Positions 9,363-17,866 of a stretch of DNA of 64,000 nucleotides are shown here, piece after piece. The stretch is from assembly GCF_014699075.1 (NCBI RefSeq), contig NZ_JACXAB010000003.1, positions 62,001 to 126,000 on the forward strand, read 5' to 3'. This stretch comes from Microvirga sp. (lineage in GTDB: Bacteria; Pseudomonadota; Alphaproteobacteria; Rhizobiales; Beijerinckiaceae). The translations under genes were made by a program, and so were the position numbers. The notes beneath the pieces are model-generated. The model saw only the letters and a program-made list of their open reading frames with translations, made no database searches and was not told the origin of the DNA. Each line of letters begins with the position of its first letter. Position 1 is the stretch's first letter.

Positions 9363-9914
9363 ATGAAAAGCTCCGATTGCGACATCCTCATCGTCCCAGG
9401 CTACACGAATTCTGGCGCGGACCATTGGCAGAGCCGCTGGGAGCGCCAGCTCTCGACCGCGTGGCGGGTCGAGCAGGAGAACTGGGACGCTCCCAGCAAG
9501 GACGCCTGGGTCGAGCGCATCGCCCAGGACGTGAAGCGCGCCAAAAAGCCCGTCGTGCTGGTCGGCCACAGCCTCGGCGTGCTTGCCATTGCCCATGCGG
9601 CCCCGCTCTTGGCAGGGGGCAAGGTGCAGGGCGCCTTCCTGGTCAGCATGCCGGACGTGGAGCGGCCCGACTTCATTCCGGCCATCGACCGCGCCTTCGC
9701 GCCGATTCCGCGCGATCCCTTCCCGTTTCCGTCGATCCTGGTTGCGAGCCGCACCGATCCGCATTGCGACTACGCCAAGGCGGAGGACGTCGCCTATGCC
9801 TGGGGCGCGGCCGTGGTCGATGCGGGCGATGCCGGCCACCTCAACACGGAAAGCGGCCATGGCCCCTGGCCCGAGGGGCTCATGCGGTTCGCGGGATTTT
9901 TGAAGCGGTTGTGA
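9363..9914 (+). CDS. RBBP9/YdeN-family alpha/beta hydrolase
   Basis: A 183-residue minimal serine hydrolase. It shows the RBBP9/YdeN pattern VPGYTNSGADHWQSRWE at the start, the nucleophile elbow VGHSLG (Ser70), an acidic residue in SRTDPHCDY, and the catalytic His in DAGHLNTESGHGPWPEG, all hallmarks of the family. Substrates are poorly defined; members act as small esterases or proteases. No membrane or export signal is present. The start at ATG 9363 is chosen over TTG 9339 because the conserved strand begins right after it. It lies 43 bases after purB on the same strand and may be cotranscribed. Confidence 0.82.
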   Translation: MKSSDCDILIVPGYTNSGADHWQSRWERQLSTAWRVEQENWDAPSKDAWVERIAQDVKRAKKPVVLVGHSLGVLAIAHAAPLLAGGKVQGAFLVSMPDVERPDFIPAIDRAFAPIPRDPFPFPSILVASRTDPHCDYAKAEDVAYAWGAAVVDAGDAGHLNTESGHGPWPEGLMRFAGFLKRL

Positions 9915-9932
9915 GGGGCTTGCCTCTGCCGA

Positions 9933-10070
9933 TGTCATTCCGAGGCCGCGCAGCGGAGCCCGGAATCCATAACCGCTAACGTTGCAAGAAGAGGCTAAAC
10001 GCTGCTCACCTTTCTAGATACGTGGTGTTTATGGATTCCGGGCTCGCCTCCGGCGCCCCGGAATGGCAGT
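9933..10070. repeat. Palindromic intergenic repeat, copy A
   Basis: An imperfect long palindrome. The left arm begins TGTCATTCCGAGGCCGCGC and leads to CCCGGAATCCATAA; the right arm mirrors it as TTATGGATTCCGGGCTC and CGCCCCGGAATGGCA. Copies at 40389, 44274 and 53552 share the arms. It sits between the hydrolase and the LTXXQ gene and has no coding potential of its own. Confidence 0.88.
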
Positions 10071-10195
10071 GAGCGGCAAGGATTGGTGTTGTGCCACCCC
10101 TTCATCGACATGACGAAAAGTTCATGCGGCAGCCACTTCGGGGTGAACAGGATGGGAGCAATCTTGTCCTTATCGTCACCACGGAGGATGTCCGC

Positions 10196-10798
10196 ATGAA
10201 AACAACCGCCACCCTCGCCCTCGCAGCCCTGCTGGCCGGCTCCGGCACCTATGCCCTGGCGCAGCCGGCGCCCGCACCGGATGCGCCGGCGGCCGCGCAG
10301 GATCAGGGCCGGCAGGATCGCCGTCCGCGCCTGAGCCAGGACGATTACAACCGCCTCGTCGATGCCCGCATCGCCTCGATCAAGGCCGGACTGAAGCTCA
10401 CCCCCGATCAGGAGCGGCTCTGGGCGCCTGCGGAGACCGCCATCCGCACGTCAGCCGGCGAGCGTTTCACCCGCATGCAGGAGCGTCCCGACCGCGACGA
10501 ACGCCGGTCGATGGATTTCATGCAGCGCCTCGAGCGGCGTAGCGCCATGGCCTCGGAACGGGCGCAGCGCTCGACGGCCGTCGCAACGGCTCTTCGCCCG
10601 CTCTGGGATACGCTCAGCGAGGACCAGAAGCGGATCGCTCCCCGCCTCCTGCGCGAGGCTGTCGACGACGACGGCCCGCGCTGGCATGAGCGCGGCGGAC
10701 GCCGCGGACGCGGCGACCATCACCGCATGGGCATGATGGAGCACGGTCACGGCGGGATGGGTCATGGAGGCCCCCGCGCTCCGGCTCAGCAGCAGTAA
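10196..10798 (+). CDS. Periplasmic LTXXQ-motif (Spy/CpxP-like) protein
   Basis: A 200-residue protein with a Sec signal peptide (MKTTATLALAALLAGSGTYALAQ, cleavage after ALA), then a Pro/Ala/Gln-rich linker and a helical core with the LTXXQ motif as KLTPDQERLW. Spy/CpxP relatives are periplasmic chaperones or stress sensors. The C terminus is unusually rich in His, Gly and Met (HHRMGMMEHGHGGMGHGG), which suggests metal binding. ATG 10196 has a strong GGAGG site 8 bases upstream, so the longer frame from 10091 is rejected. A rho-independent terminator follows 14 bases after the stop. Confidence 0.85.
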   Translation: MKTTATLALAALLAGSGTYALAQPAPAPDAPAAAQDQGRQDRRPRLSQDDYNRLVDARIASIKAGLKLTPDQERLWAPAETAIRTSAGERFTRMQERPDRDERRSMDFMQRLERRSAMASERAQRSTAVATALRPLWDTLSEDQKRIAPRLLREAVDDDGPRWHERGGRRGRGDHHRMGMMEHGHGGMGHGGPRAPAQQQ

Positions 10799-10811
10799 GC
10801 CCAACAGCAAA

Positions 10812-10834
10812 AAGGCCGCCCACTGGGCGGCCTT
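10812..10834. terminator. Bidirectional rho-independent terminator
   Basis: The GC-rich arm AAGGCCGCCCA mirrors TGGGCGGCCTT. The run of five A on the left serves rpsD on the reverse strand, and the T-rich CCTGTTTT on the right serves the LTXXQ gene. It lies between two convergent genes. Confidence 0.85.
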
Positions 10835-10862
10835 CCTGTTTTCGAAACCGGCTGTTCGCGGA

Positions 10863-11480
10863 TTAGCGCGAATAGAACTCGATCACGAGGTTCGGTTCCA
10901 TCTGGACCGGGTACGGCACTTCCGACAGGGTCGGGATGCGCGTGACGCGGGCCGTCATCTTGGAGTGATCGACCTCGATGTAGTCCGGAACGTCGCGCTC
11001 GGCGAGCTGGCTCGCCACCACGACGACTTCGAGCTGCTTCGACTTGTCCTTCACCTCGATCACGTCACCCGCCTTCACGAGGAAGCTCGGGATGTTCACG
11101 CGGCGGCCGTTGACCTTCACGTGACCATGGTTGACGAACTGACGGGCGGCGAAGGGGGTCGCGACGAACTTCGCGCGGTACACGACCGCGTCGAGACGGC
11201 GCTCGAGCAGGCCGACCAGGTTCTCACCGGAGTCGCCCTTCTGGCGGATCGCCTCTGCGTAGTAGCGGCGGAACTGCTTCTCGGTGATGTTCGCGTAGTA
11301 GCCCTTGAGCTTCTGCTTGGCGCGCAGCTGCGTGCCGAAGTCGGACATCTTGCCCTTGCGGCGCTGGCCGTGCTGGCCGGGGCCATATTCGCGGCGGTTC
11401 ACAGGGCTCTTCGGGCGGCCCCAGATATTCTGACCCATACGGCGGTCAAGCTTATGCTTGGCCTGGATGCGCTTCGACAT
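10863..11480 (-). CDS. rpsD: 30S ribosomal protein S4
   Basis: A 205-residue primary 16S rRNA-binding protein of the small subunit. It begins [21 protein letters not shown] as in other alphaproteobacteria. The central S4 RNA-binding domain is clear ([20 protein letters not shown], then [20 protein letters not shown]). The reverse-strand ATG at 11480 has AGAGGA 8 bases upstream; the open frame to 11549 is upstream leader. The gene is monocistronic here, converging on the LTXXQ gene with a shared terminator. E. coli S4 autoregulates the alpha operon, but this copy stands outside any ribosomal operon, as is common in Rhizobiales. Confidence 0.98.
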   Translation of the reverse strand: MSKRIQAKHKLDRRMGQNIWGRPKSPVNRREYGPGQHGQRRKGKMSDFGTQLRAKQKLKGYYANITEKQFRRYYAEAIRQKGDSGENLVGLLERRLDAVVYRAKFVATPFAARQFVNHGHVKVNGRRVNIPSFLVKAGDVIEVKDKSKQLEVVVVASQLAERDVPDYIEVDHSKMTARVTRIPTLSEVPYPVQMEPNLVIEFYSR

Positions 11481-11885
11481 CGCTGTTCCTCTTTGTTGTC
11501 GAATTTGCGAGGAACGCGCCCTCCTCTTCCCCTCATGCCGAGAAGCCAAAAGGCTGTCTCGGGGGACGGGACGACAGGCCGACTGAGAGCCGGGCCACGG
11601 GAGCGTAAAAAGTTACGCGGCCCCGTTAAGGACCGCGCGAACGGGTGGGTTTTAGGCGGAAAGGGCGGGAAAGTCAATCGATGTTGGGCGCTGTCCGGCA
11701 TCAAAACATACAATAGACGACAACACGCGAGTCAATATCAGGATTGGCTCGTTCCCTCCCCCTTGTGGGGAGGGATTAAGGGTGGGGGTGTCAGCGCCTG
11801 ACCTTCATAGGCTATCGCTCACACCCCCACCTCCAACTCCTCCCCACAAGGGGGAGGAGGGCTAGAATATGCACTTAAACAAACT
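11481..11885. other. 405-base non-coding stretch between rpsD and murI
   Basis: It holds the rpsD leader and promoter region (rpsD reads away to the left) and, from 11754 to 11861, a large palindromic repeat that may also end murI transcription. I see no credible ORF or RNA gene in it. Confidence 0.6.
11754..11861. repeat. CCCTCCCCCTTGTGGGGAGG-type palindromic repeat
   Basis: The left arm (CCCTCCCCCTTGTGGGGAGG, then GGGTGGGGGTGT) and the right arm (ACACCCCCACC, then TCCCCACAAGGGGGAGGAGGG) are near reverse complements around a short centre at about 11797-11816. Transcribed either way it would form a long hairpin. The sequence is a type often seen between genes in Rhizobiales and is distinct from the TGTCATTCC family in this window. 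Confidence 0.8.
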
Positions 11886-12758
11886 CTACCCCACCAGCAG
11901 CGGCATGTCCTCGATGGCCACAGCCGGCAGGCCCTTATCCTGCAAAGCACCCCGCAGGGCAGCGCTGATCCCGGCCCCGCTGGTGAACACCGCCACGGCT
12001 TCGTTCTCATCCGCTTCGTGGCCGGGCACCGGCTGCCCGATGAGCTGGGTCACCCGGCGGGCGATGGCCGGCGCCGGGTCGATCCAGGTGACGGGCCAAG
12101 GCGCCAGGGCCTCGAAGCGCGGCAGGAGCAGCGGGTAATGGGTGCATGCCAGGGCCACCACGTCGGTGCGCCCACCCTCGTCCGCGACGAAGCAGGGCTG
12201 CAGTTCGGCGAGCACTTCATCATCGGAAACCGGTTCGCCGGCCATCTCGGCCTCGGCAATGCCCGCAAGACGGCGGGATCCCACCAGGTTGACCTTGCAG
12301 CCTGCCGCATAGGTTTCGATGAGGTCGCGGGTATAGTCCCGCGCCACAGTACCGGGGGTCGCGAGCACCGTGACGTAGCCTGTCTGCGTTGTCCGAGCAG
12401 CCGGTTTGATCGCCGGAACGGTGCCCACGAAGGGCACGGAAAAGCGCTCGCGCAGATGCGGCAGCACGATTGTGGACGCCGTGTTGCAGGCCACCACCAC
12501 AAGGTCCGGATCGTGCAGGGCGATCAGCCGTTCCATGACGCTCACGACCCGCTCCGCCAGCACCGCCTCGCTCAAGCGCCCGTAGGGAAAGCCCGCATCG
12601 TCGGCCGCATAGACATAGCGGGCATCCGGACGGACCTTCAGGACCTCCGAGAAGACCGTGAGGCCGCCGAGGCCTGAATCGAAGACGAGGATGGTGGGAA
12701 CGGGAGACGGCATGACGGCAGGATTATAGGTCGCCCCTGCCAGAAGATCGACACGCAT
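11886..12758 (-). CDS. murI: Glutamate racemase
   Basis: A 290-residue cofactor-independent racemase that makes D-glutamate for peptidoglycan. The two catalytic Cys are present: VVACNTAST (Cys91) and ALACTHYPLL (Cys205). The FDSGLGGLTV motif (Asp27) and YAADDAGFPYG are also in place. ATG 12758 is chosen because AAGGG lies 6 bases upstream and overlaps the stop of the preceding gene (TAAGGGTGTGTCATG). The internal ATG at 12713 has no such site and would give a more typical N terminus of about 275 residues. The 9-base gap to the upstream hydrolase indicates an operon and likely translational coupling. Confidence 0.95.
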   Translation of the reverse strand: MRVDLLAGATYNPAVMPSPVPTILVFDSGLGGLTVFSEVLKVRPDARYVYAADDAGFPYGRLSEAVLAERVVSVMERLIALHDPDLVVVACNTASTIVLPHLRERFSVPFVGTVPAIKPAARTTQTGYVTVLATPGTVARDYTRDLIETYAAGCKVNLVGSRRLAGIAEAEMAGEPVSDDEVLAELQPCFVADEGGRTDVVALACTHYPLLLPRFEALAPWPVTWIDPAPAIARRVTQLIGQPVPGHEADENEAVAVFTSGAGISAALRGALQDKGLPAVAIEDMPLLVG

Positions 12759-12767
12759 GACACACCC

Positions 12768-13970
12768 TTACGAACGCAACTTACCGATGAAGTCCGACAA
12801 CCCCTGCTGGGTTTCCGAAGGCGCCATGTTCAGCCGGCGGCGCGGCCCCGGCTCTTCCTTCTTCTCCTGCCCCTCGGCCTTGGGCATCTGCGCGGAGAGG
12901 CGCCGCACCGGCCAGCCGTCGCTCCAGGTGCCCATGTCGACGAATTTCGGGTCGCGGGTGAGAGCCGCGGCGTCCTTGCCGGCGAATGCCGCCTCAAGGG
13001 CGATGTCGAAGGTCTTCCAGTAGGCGAGGTAGTCGATGGTGTCGGTGCCGTTGCTGCCGAGCTGCTGGGTCAGGATGGTCTGCGGACCGGAGAGCGCCAT
13101 GTCGGCGCTCCAGCGCCAGGTGTTCTTCTGCTTCGGGTCGCGGGGCGGATCGGGCGGCATCTTGATGGCGGCGGCATCGTAGTCGGCCTTGGGCGCGCCC
13201 GGAGAGGCGAGCGTTGCGGTGATCGCCGGGAAGCCGTGATCGTCCGAACCGGCCCGCATGAAAAGCTTGCGGTTAATTGGTACGGCGCTGGCCTGCTGAA
13301 GAATGAGTTTCGAGGCGCGGTCGGCAGGCAGGTAGTCCCGGTCGCCGCTCATGGTGATGATCAGGGTCTGCGGATCAACCGTCGAGAGGTCTCGCAGGAC
13401 AATGCCGCGCTCCTTCTCGTTGGCGGCGATCCCGCCCGGCATCAGGCCGAAGATCAGCTTCGGAGCTGGCACCTTGCCCGCGCCAGCGCCGGCCGCGAGG
13501 TTGAGCGCGAGCGGCACGCCCGCCGAGTGGCCGATGAGGGCGACCCGTTCCCGGTCCGGCTTGGCATTCGGATCATTGGCCAGCTCCGCCAAGGCGGCTT
13601 CGATCAGGGTCTCGGCCAGGTTCGTGGCATCTGCCGGCCGTGAGCGGTTGACCTCTTGGAAGCGTGGGAAGAGCACGAGATGGCCCTTGCGGGCGAGATG
13701 GTCGATCCAGCCGCCGTAAAGAGCCGGGTTCACGGCCCCCCAGGAATGGAGAAAGATCACGACCGGGCGCGGTTTTGCCGGGGTATCGCTGCCGTGGAAC
13801 ACGAAGGTCCCGGCGCTTGCGGTGCCGACCGCGCGCTTGACGACGTCGGTCACCTTATAGTCGCGCCCGCCCGGCCCCTGCTCGGGCTGCTGCGGCGGGG
13901 TGGCCGCCTGCGCCCAGGGGCTAGCCAGGGAGACGCCAAGGACCAGAACAGGCAGCAGGAAGCGGCTCAT
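12768..13970 (-). CDS. Exported alpha/beta hydrolase
   Basis: A 400-residue protein with a Sec signal (MSRFLLPVLVLGVSLASPWAQA, cleavage after AQA). The hydrolase fold shows the oxyanion-hole strand VVIFLHSWGAVNP, the nucleophile elbow LIGHSAGVPLAL (Ser near residue 148), a candidate acid in SGDRDYL and a His in GSDDHGFPA. A second half with WRWSADMALSGPQT and DYLAYWKTFDIALEAAF is characteristic of relatives annotated only as hydrolases. It probably acts in the periplasm on an ester or amide whose identity is unknown. It is first in a two-gene operon with murI, whose start overlaps its ribosome-binding region, so a wall-related role is possible but unproven. Confidence 0.75.
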   Translation of the reverse strand: MSRFLLPVLVLGVSLASPWAQAATPPQQPEQGPGGRDYKVTDVVKRAVGTASAGTFVFHGSDTPAKPRPVVIFLHSWGAVNPALYGGWIDHLARKGHLVLFPRFQEVNRSRPADATNLAETLIEAALAELANDPNAKPDRERVALIGHSAGVPLALNLAAGAGAGKVPAPKLIFGLMPGGIAANEKERGIVLRDLSTVDPQTLIITMSGDRDYLPADRASKLILQQASAVPINRKLFMRAGSDDHGFPAITATLASPGAPKADYDAAAIKMPPDPPRDPKQKNTWRWSADMALSGPQTILTQQLGSNGTDTIDYLAYWKTFDIALEAAFAGKDAAALTRDPKFVDMGTWSDGWPVRRLSAQMPKAEGQEKKEEPGPRRRLNMAPSETQQGLSDFIGKLRS

Positions 13971-14034
13971 CGTCGTCTCGAACTTAAATACACTCGGGCA
14001 GATAGAGCCCGGGCGTTATAAAGCCACGATTTGC

Positions 14035-14769
14035 TTAAGGTTTTCTCAACCTGCGACCTTCCGCAAGGGCACGAATCGCCCCACGCAGGGTGCGCACCTC
14101 CTGCTCGGTCATCTCAAGGCGATGGAAGATGTCCCGCATGTTGCGGGTCATGATCGGCTTCTTGTCCTCGGGATAGAAGTTCACCGCGTCGAGCTCGGCC
14201 TCGATGTAGTCGAAGAACGACGTCACCGACTCCCGGGTTGCCGGCCGAGAAATTCGGCCGCCCTTGAAGGGCAACGCACCGCCGGTGGCGAGCTTGTACC
14301 ATTCGTACGAGACGAGAAGGACCGCCTGCGCCAGGTTGAGCGAGGAGAATTTCGGGTCCACCGGAAAGGTGATGATGGCATCGGCCAGCGACACCTCGTC
14401 GTTCTCGAGCCCGGTGCGCTCGCGCCCGAACAGGATGCCGATCCCCTGCCCTGTGCCCAATCGCCCCTGCGCCTCCTTCATGGCGTCGTCGGGCGCGAAA
14501 ACCCGCTTCATCTGCCCCCGCTCGCGGGCCGTGGTGGCGAAGACGAAGTTCAGATCGGCGATGGCCTCCCGGACCGTGTCGTAGAGCCTGGCGCCCTCGA
14601 GCACATGGGTTGCGCCGGAGGCCGCGGAATGCGCGCCCTTCTTCGGCCAGCCGTTGCGCGGCGAGACCAGGCGCAGTTCCGCCAAGCCGAAATTGGCCAT
14701 AGCCCGCGCCACCATGCCGATGTTTTCGGCGAGCTGCGGTTCCACGAGGATGATGATCGGTCGGGTCAT
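14035..14769 (-). CDS. trmJ: tRNA (cytidine/uridine-2'-O-)-methyltransferase, TrmJ-like
   Basis: A 244-residue SPOUT-class methyltransferase of TrmH group 1. The knot motifs are clear: VEPQLAENIGMVARAMANFG, then ILFGRERTGLENDE, and FSSLNLAQAVLLVSYE, which together bind S-adenosylmethionine and form the dimer. The C-terminal extension (TRNMRDIFHRLEMTEQEVR) is the usual TrmJ helical domain. TrmJ modifies position 32 of the tRNA anticodon loop. ATG 14769 begins MTRPIIILVEPQ. The gene is transcribed alone; the neighbouring secreted hydrolase on the same strand starts 65 bases downstream. Confidence 0.9.
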   Translation of the reverse strand: MTRPIIILVEPQLAENIGMVARAMANFGLAELRLVSPRNGWPKKGAHSAASGATHVLEGARLYDTVREAIADLNFVFATTARERGQMKRVFAPDDAMKEAQGRLGTGQGIGILFGRERTGLENDEVSLADAIITFPVDPKFSSLNLAQAVLLVSYEWYKLATGGALPFKGGRISRPATRESVTSFFDYIEAELDAVNFYPEDKKPIMTRNMRDIFHRLEMTEQEVRTLRGAIRALAEGRRLRKP

Positions 14770-14870
14770 GGGGTTCGGGAGAAGCCAATCGATGTCAGTT
14801 GCCCTCCCATACAGCGAAAGGCGCTCCCGCGCCTAGGCGTGCCACCACGATGCCCTCACACAAAGCAAAA

Positions 14871-14895
14871 GCCTCCCCGACATGGTCGAGGAGGC
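14871..14895 (-). terminator. Rho-independent terminator after the small lipoprotein gene
   Basis: The hairpin GCCTCCCCGAC-ATG-GTCGAGGAGGC is followed on the reverse strand by TTTTGCTTTG. It lies 24 bases past the stop at 14919. Confidence 0.8.
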
Positions 14896-14918
14896 CCTGC
14901 ACACGCGGGATAGACGGC

Positions 14919-15206
14919 CTACCAGCAGCCCCAGCCGCAATAGTAGCTCGGGCGGGCCACTGCGGCGCCGAGCACGGCACCGCCGACGACGCCGACGGCC
15001 GCGCCGGCCGCAGCCTGGTTGGCGGCGGCGTTCGACTGGGCGACGTTGTTGCGGTAGCCCGCATTCACGCAGCGGGTGTAGGTGGCAGTCCCGGGCTTCA
15101 GCCCCGTTTCCCGGCAGACGGATTCGGCACTGCTCATGGATTGTTCGGCCGTCTGGCAGCCGGCCAGAACCAAGGCCGTCGCTCCGAGAATAATTGCAAG
15201 ACGCAT
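14919..15206 (-). CDS. Small lipoprotein with glycine-zipper-like segment
   Basis: A 95-residue protein with a lipoprotein signal (MRLAIILGATALVLAGC, lipobox LAGC, lipidated Cys at residue 17). The mature part contains paired Cys (VCRETG and TRCVNAG), then an Ala/Gly-rich helix AAAGAAVGVVGGAVLGAAVA that resembles glycine-zipper motifs, and ends with an aromatic Cys-rich YYCGWGCW. AAGGGAG sits 5 bases before ATG 15206. It has its own terminator and is probably a single-gene unit anchored in the envelope. No function can be assigned. Confidence 0.75.
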   Translation of the reverse strand: MRLAIILGATALVLAGCQTAEQSMSSAESVCRETGLKPGTATYTRCVNAGYRNNVAQSNAAANQAAAGAAVGVVGGAVLGAAVARPSYYCGWGCW

Positions 15207-15453
15207 GTCAGCTCCCTTTGTATTGAACCATGTCTCCGACGGCATTGTGGTTTCGGCTTTGCACCGGATGCCCCTGAGAAACCCGTCGGAACGGAATGAT
15301 CTGAACTACGGTTAAGCTTGGCTTTCCGTGCGGCAGCACACGCGGCGCGGCAAATCTTCTTCCTGCGGGAACTTGAACCCACAGATATCTCTTAATTCCT
15401 GCATGCATTACGTTAGTTCATCACATCGCCAGCCCAGACCTCGGGGCCATCAG

Positions 15454-15837
15454 GTGCCGCTTACGCGTCTCCTTGCCCTGATCTGCCTGATGCTCTGGTC
15501 GGCGGGCCCGGCCGCGGCGACACCTCTGGGTGCCGGATCGTCGGGGGCTCCTACGCCCCTGTTCCATGGGAACTGGTGCGGCGCGGGCGACGTGAACCGG
15601 GCCTCTCCCGTCGATGCTCTCGACGCAGCCTGCCGCGCCCACGATCTCTGCTATGAGCGGGTCGGCCGCGGGGCCTGCCAATGCGACAAGGCCCTCCTCC
15701 GGGCGACCGCTGCCCTGGTCAAAAGCTCCAGAACGCCCGAGATGGTCCGCAGCAAGGCCGCCACCGTGAATTCGCTCTTCAGCGCGACGCTCTGCACCGA
15801 ACCCGAGAAAATGCCACGCCGGGCGGGACAGGGCTGA
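15454..15837 (+). CDS. Secreted phospholipase A2-like protein
   Basis: A 127-residue protein in this start model, beginning at GTG 15454 with the signal peptide MPLTRLLALICLMLWSAGPAAA. The mature part has the PLA2 core: NWCGAGD, then PVDALDAACRAHDLCYE with the catalytic His-Asp pair and flanking Cys, and GACQCDKALL. In this fold the His-Asp pair and a calcium loop hydrolyse the sn-2 ester of phospholipids, and the Cys form disulfides. Small bacterial PLA2s of this type are rare but known. An earlier in-frame ATG (15403) would add 17 Arg/His-rich residues and lacks a ribosome-binding site. The gene stands alone upstream of icd. Confidence 0.75.
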   Translation: MPLTRLLALICLMLWSAGPAAATPLGAGSSGAPTPLFHGNWCGAGDVNRASPVDALDAACRAHDLCYERVGRGACQCDKALLRATAALVKSSRTPEMVRSKAATVNSLFSATLCTEPEKMPRRAGQG

Positions 15838-15944
15838 ATCCTTTAATCGCCCCACCTTCCCCCCCGGCCTCAACCGCGCTATAGCCCCGGCAACAGCCTG
15901 CCACAGGGCAGGTCCGTTCCAGCCCTTTAGCGCAAGGTGAGATC

Positions 15945-17159
15945 ATGGCGAAGATCAAGGTTGCCAATCCGGTCGTCGAACTCGACGGCGACGAGATGAC
16001 CCGCATCATTTGGCAGTTCATCAAGGACAAGCTGATCCACCCCTACCTCGACATCGACCTGAAGTACTATGACCTGGGCGTCGAGCACCGCGACGCTACC
16101 AATGACAAGGTCACGGTCGAGGCCGCCGAGGCGATCAAGAAGTACGGCGTCGGCGTGAAGTGCGCCACCATCACGCCGGACGAGGCCCGCGTCGAGGAGT
16201 TCAAGCTCAAGGAGATGTGGAAGTCGCCCAACGGCACGATCCGCAACATCCTCGGCGGCGTGATCTTCCGCGAGCCCATCATCTGCAAGAACGTTCCGCG
16301 CCTCGTGCCCGGCTGGACCCAGCCGATCATCGTCGGCCGCCACGCCTTCGGCGACCAGTACAAGGCCACGGATTTCAAGGTGCCCGGCAAGGGCCGCCTG
16401 ACGATCAAGTTCGAGGGCGAGGACGGCACGGTGATCGAGAAGGAAATCTTCAAGTTCCCGGACGCCGGCGTCGCCATGGGCATGTACAACCTGGACGAGT
16501 CGATCCGCGACTTCGCCCGCGCCTCGCTGAACTACGGCCTGAACCGCAAGTACCCGGTCTATCTCTCCACGAAGAACACGATCCTCAAGGCCTATGACGG
16601 CCGCTTCAAGGACATCTTCCAGGAGATCTACGACAACGAGTTCAAGGCGAAGTTCGACGCCGCCGGCATCCACTACGAGCACCGTCTCATCGACGACATG
16701 GTGGCCTCGGCCCTCAAGTGGTCGGGCGGCTATGTGTGGGCGTGCAAGAACTACGACGGCGACGTGCAGTCCGACACGGTGGCCCAAGGCTTCGGCTCGC
16801 TCGGCCTCATGACCTCCGTGCTGATGACGCCGGACGGCCAGACCGTCGAGGCGGAAGCCGCCCACGGCACCGTGACACGCCACTACCGCGAGCACCAGAA
16901 GGGCAAGGAGACCTCGACGAACTCCATCGCGTCGATCTTCGCCTGGACCCGCGGCCTTAGCCACCGCGCCAAGCTCGACAGCAACGAGGACCTCGCCCGC
17001 TTCGCCCAGACCCTCGAGAAGGTCTGCGTCGACACGGTCGAGGCCGGCTACATGACCAAGGACCTCGCACTCCTCGTCGGCGCCGAGCAGAAGTGGCTCT
17101 CCACCACCGGCTTCCTCGACAAGATCGACGAGAACCTCAAGAAGGCGATGGCGGCTTAA
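15945..17159 (+). CDS. icd: NADP-dependent isocitrate dehydrogenase
   Basis: A 404-residue enzyme of the dimeric, eukaryote-like type found across Rhizobiales. It oxidises isocitrate to 2-oxoglutarate with release of CO2 and NADPH in the citric acid cycle. Visible blocks are [12 protein letters not shown] at the start, [19 protein letters not shown] (substrate Ser and Arg residues), [20 protein letters not shown], and [20 protein letters not shown] for NADP binding. AAGGTGA lies just upstream of ATG 15945, and a strong terminator follows 28 bases after the stop, so it is monocistronic. Confidence 0.98.
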   Translation: MAKIKVANPVVELDGDEMTRIIWQFIKDKLIHPYLDIDLKYYDLGVEHRDATNDKVTVEAAEAIKKYGVGVKCATITPDEARVEEFKLKEMWKSPNGTIRNILGGVIFREPIICKNVPRLVPGWTQPIIVGRHAFGDQYKATDFKVPGKGRLTIKFEGEDGTVIEKEIFKFPDAGVAMGMYNLDESIRDFARASLNYGLNRKYPVYLSTKNTILKAYDGRFKDIFQEIYDNEFKAKFDAAGIHYEHRLIDDMVASALKWSGGYVWACKNYDGDVQSDTVAQGFGSLGLMTSVLMTPDGQTVEAEAAHGTVTRHYREHQKGKETSTNSIASIFAWTRGLSHRAKLDSNEDLARFAQTLEKVCVDTVEAGYMTKDLALLVGAEQKWLSTTGFLDKIDENLKKAMAA

Positions 17160-17187
17160 TCGAAGCTCCCTTTATCGCTAAGATGAG

Positions 17188-17213
17188 AGCCCGGCCCTGT
17201 GCCGGGCTTTTTC
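17188..17213 (+). terminator. Rho-independent terminator of icd
   Basis: The stem AGCCCGGC-CCTGT-GCCGGGCT is followed by TTTTTC. It ends only 12 bases before the next start codon. Confidence 0.9.
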
Positions 17214-17224
17214 TTGGAGGGAGC

Positions 17225-17689
17225 ATGACTGAAGAACGGAAATCCACGATGACCGGCGGCTGCCAGTGCGGCTCGGTGCGGTATGCGCTTATGTCCGAGC
17301 CGACCCATGCCAGCATCTGCCATTGCCGCATGTGCCAGAAGGCGTTCGGCAATTACTTCGCCCCGCTCACCGGTGTGCCGCGCGAGGATCTGGTCTGGAC
17401 GAAGGGTCAGCCCGGCATCTTCAAGAGTTCGGAGGCGGTGGAGCGCGGGTTCTGCCGGGATTGCGGCACGCCGCTGACCTTCGCTTACGTGGAGCGCGAC
17501 CGGATCACCGTCTCCATCGGAAGCCTCGACGAGCCGGGCCGGATCACGCCCGAGATTCAGTATGGCATCGAGAGCAGGCTTCCATTCTTCGAGATGCTTC
17601 ACACCCTGCCGGGCAAGCGGACGGAGGATGACGCCTCGCCGGAGGAGCTGAGGAAGATGGCCTCGCGGCAGCACCCGGACCACGATTGA
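17225..17689 (+). CDS. GFA-family (CENP-V/GFA domain) zinc protein
   Basis: A 154-residue protein of the family named for glutathione-dependent formaldehyde-activating enzyme. The zinc ligands are visible: GGCQCGSV (Cys13, 15), CHCRMCQ (Cys32, 34, 37) and FCRDCGTPL (Cys77, 80). Most members have no proven formaldehyde role and are annotated only by fold. ATG 17225 follows an excellent GGAGGGAG site. The C-terminal 30 residues are charged and probably disordered. It lies just after the icd terminator and has its own transcription unit. Confidence 0.85.
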   Translation: MTEERKSTMTGGCQCGSVRYALMSEPTHASICHCRMCQKAFGNYFAPLTGVPREDLVWTKGQPGIFKSSEAVERGFCRDCGTPLTFAYVERDRITVSIGSLDEPGRITPEIQYGIESRLPFFEMLHTLPGKRTEDDASPEELRKMASRQHPDHD

Positions 17690-17866
17690 GGACTTGTGGC
17701 CCCATATAGCTCGGGTGCAGGCCTCCAGAGCAGCCAGCGAACGATCCCGTAGACCACATCAGGAGGATCAGGACTCTTTTCGCAACCGAGTGACCGCTCA
17801 TGCATTGATCCATCGAACCTTTGCAGGACGCGCACGCGGCCGGGTTCAGGCATGGGAGGAGACGCT

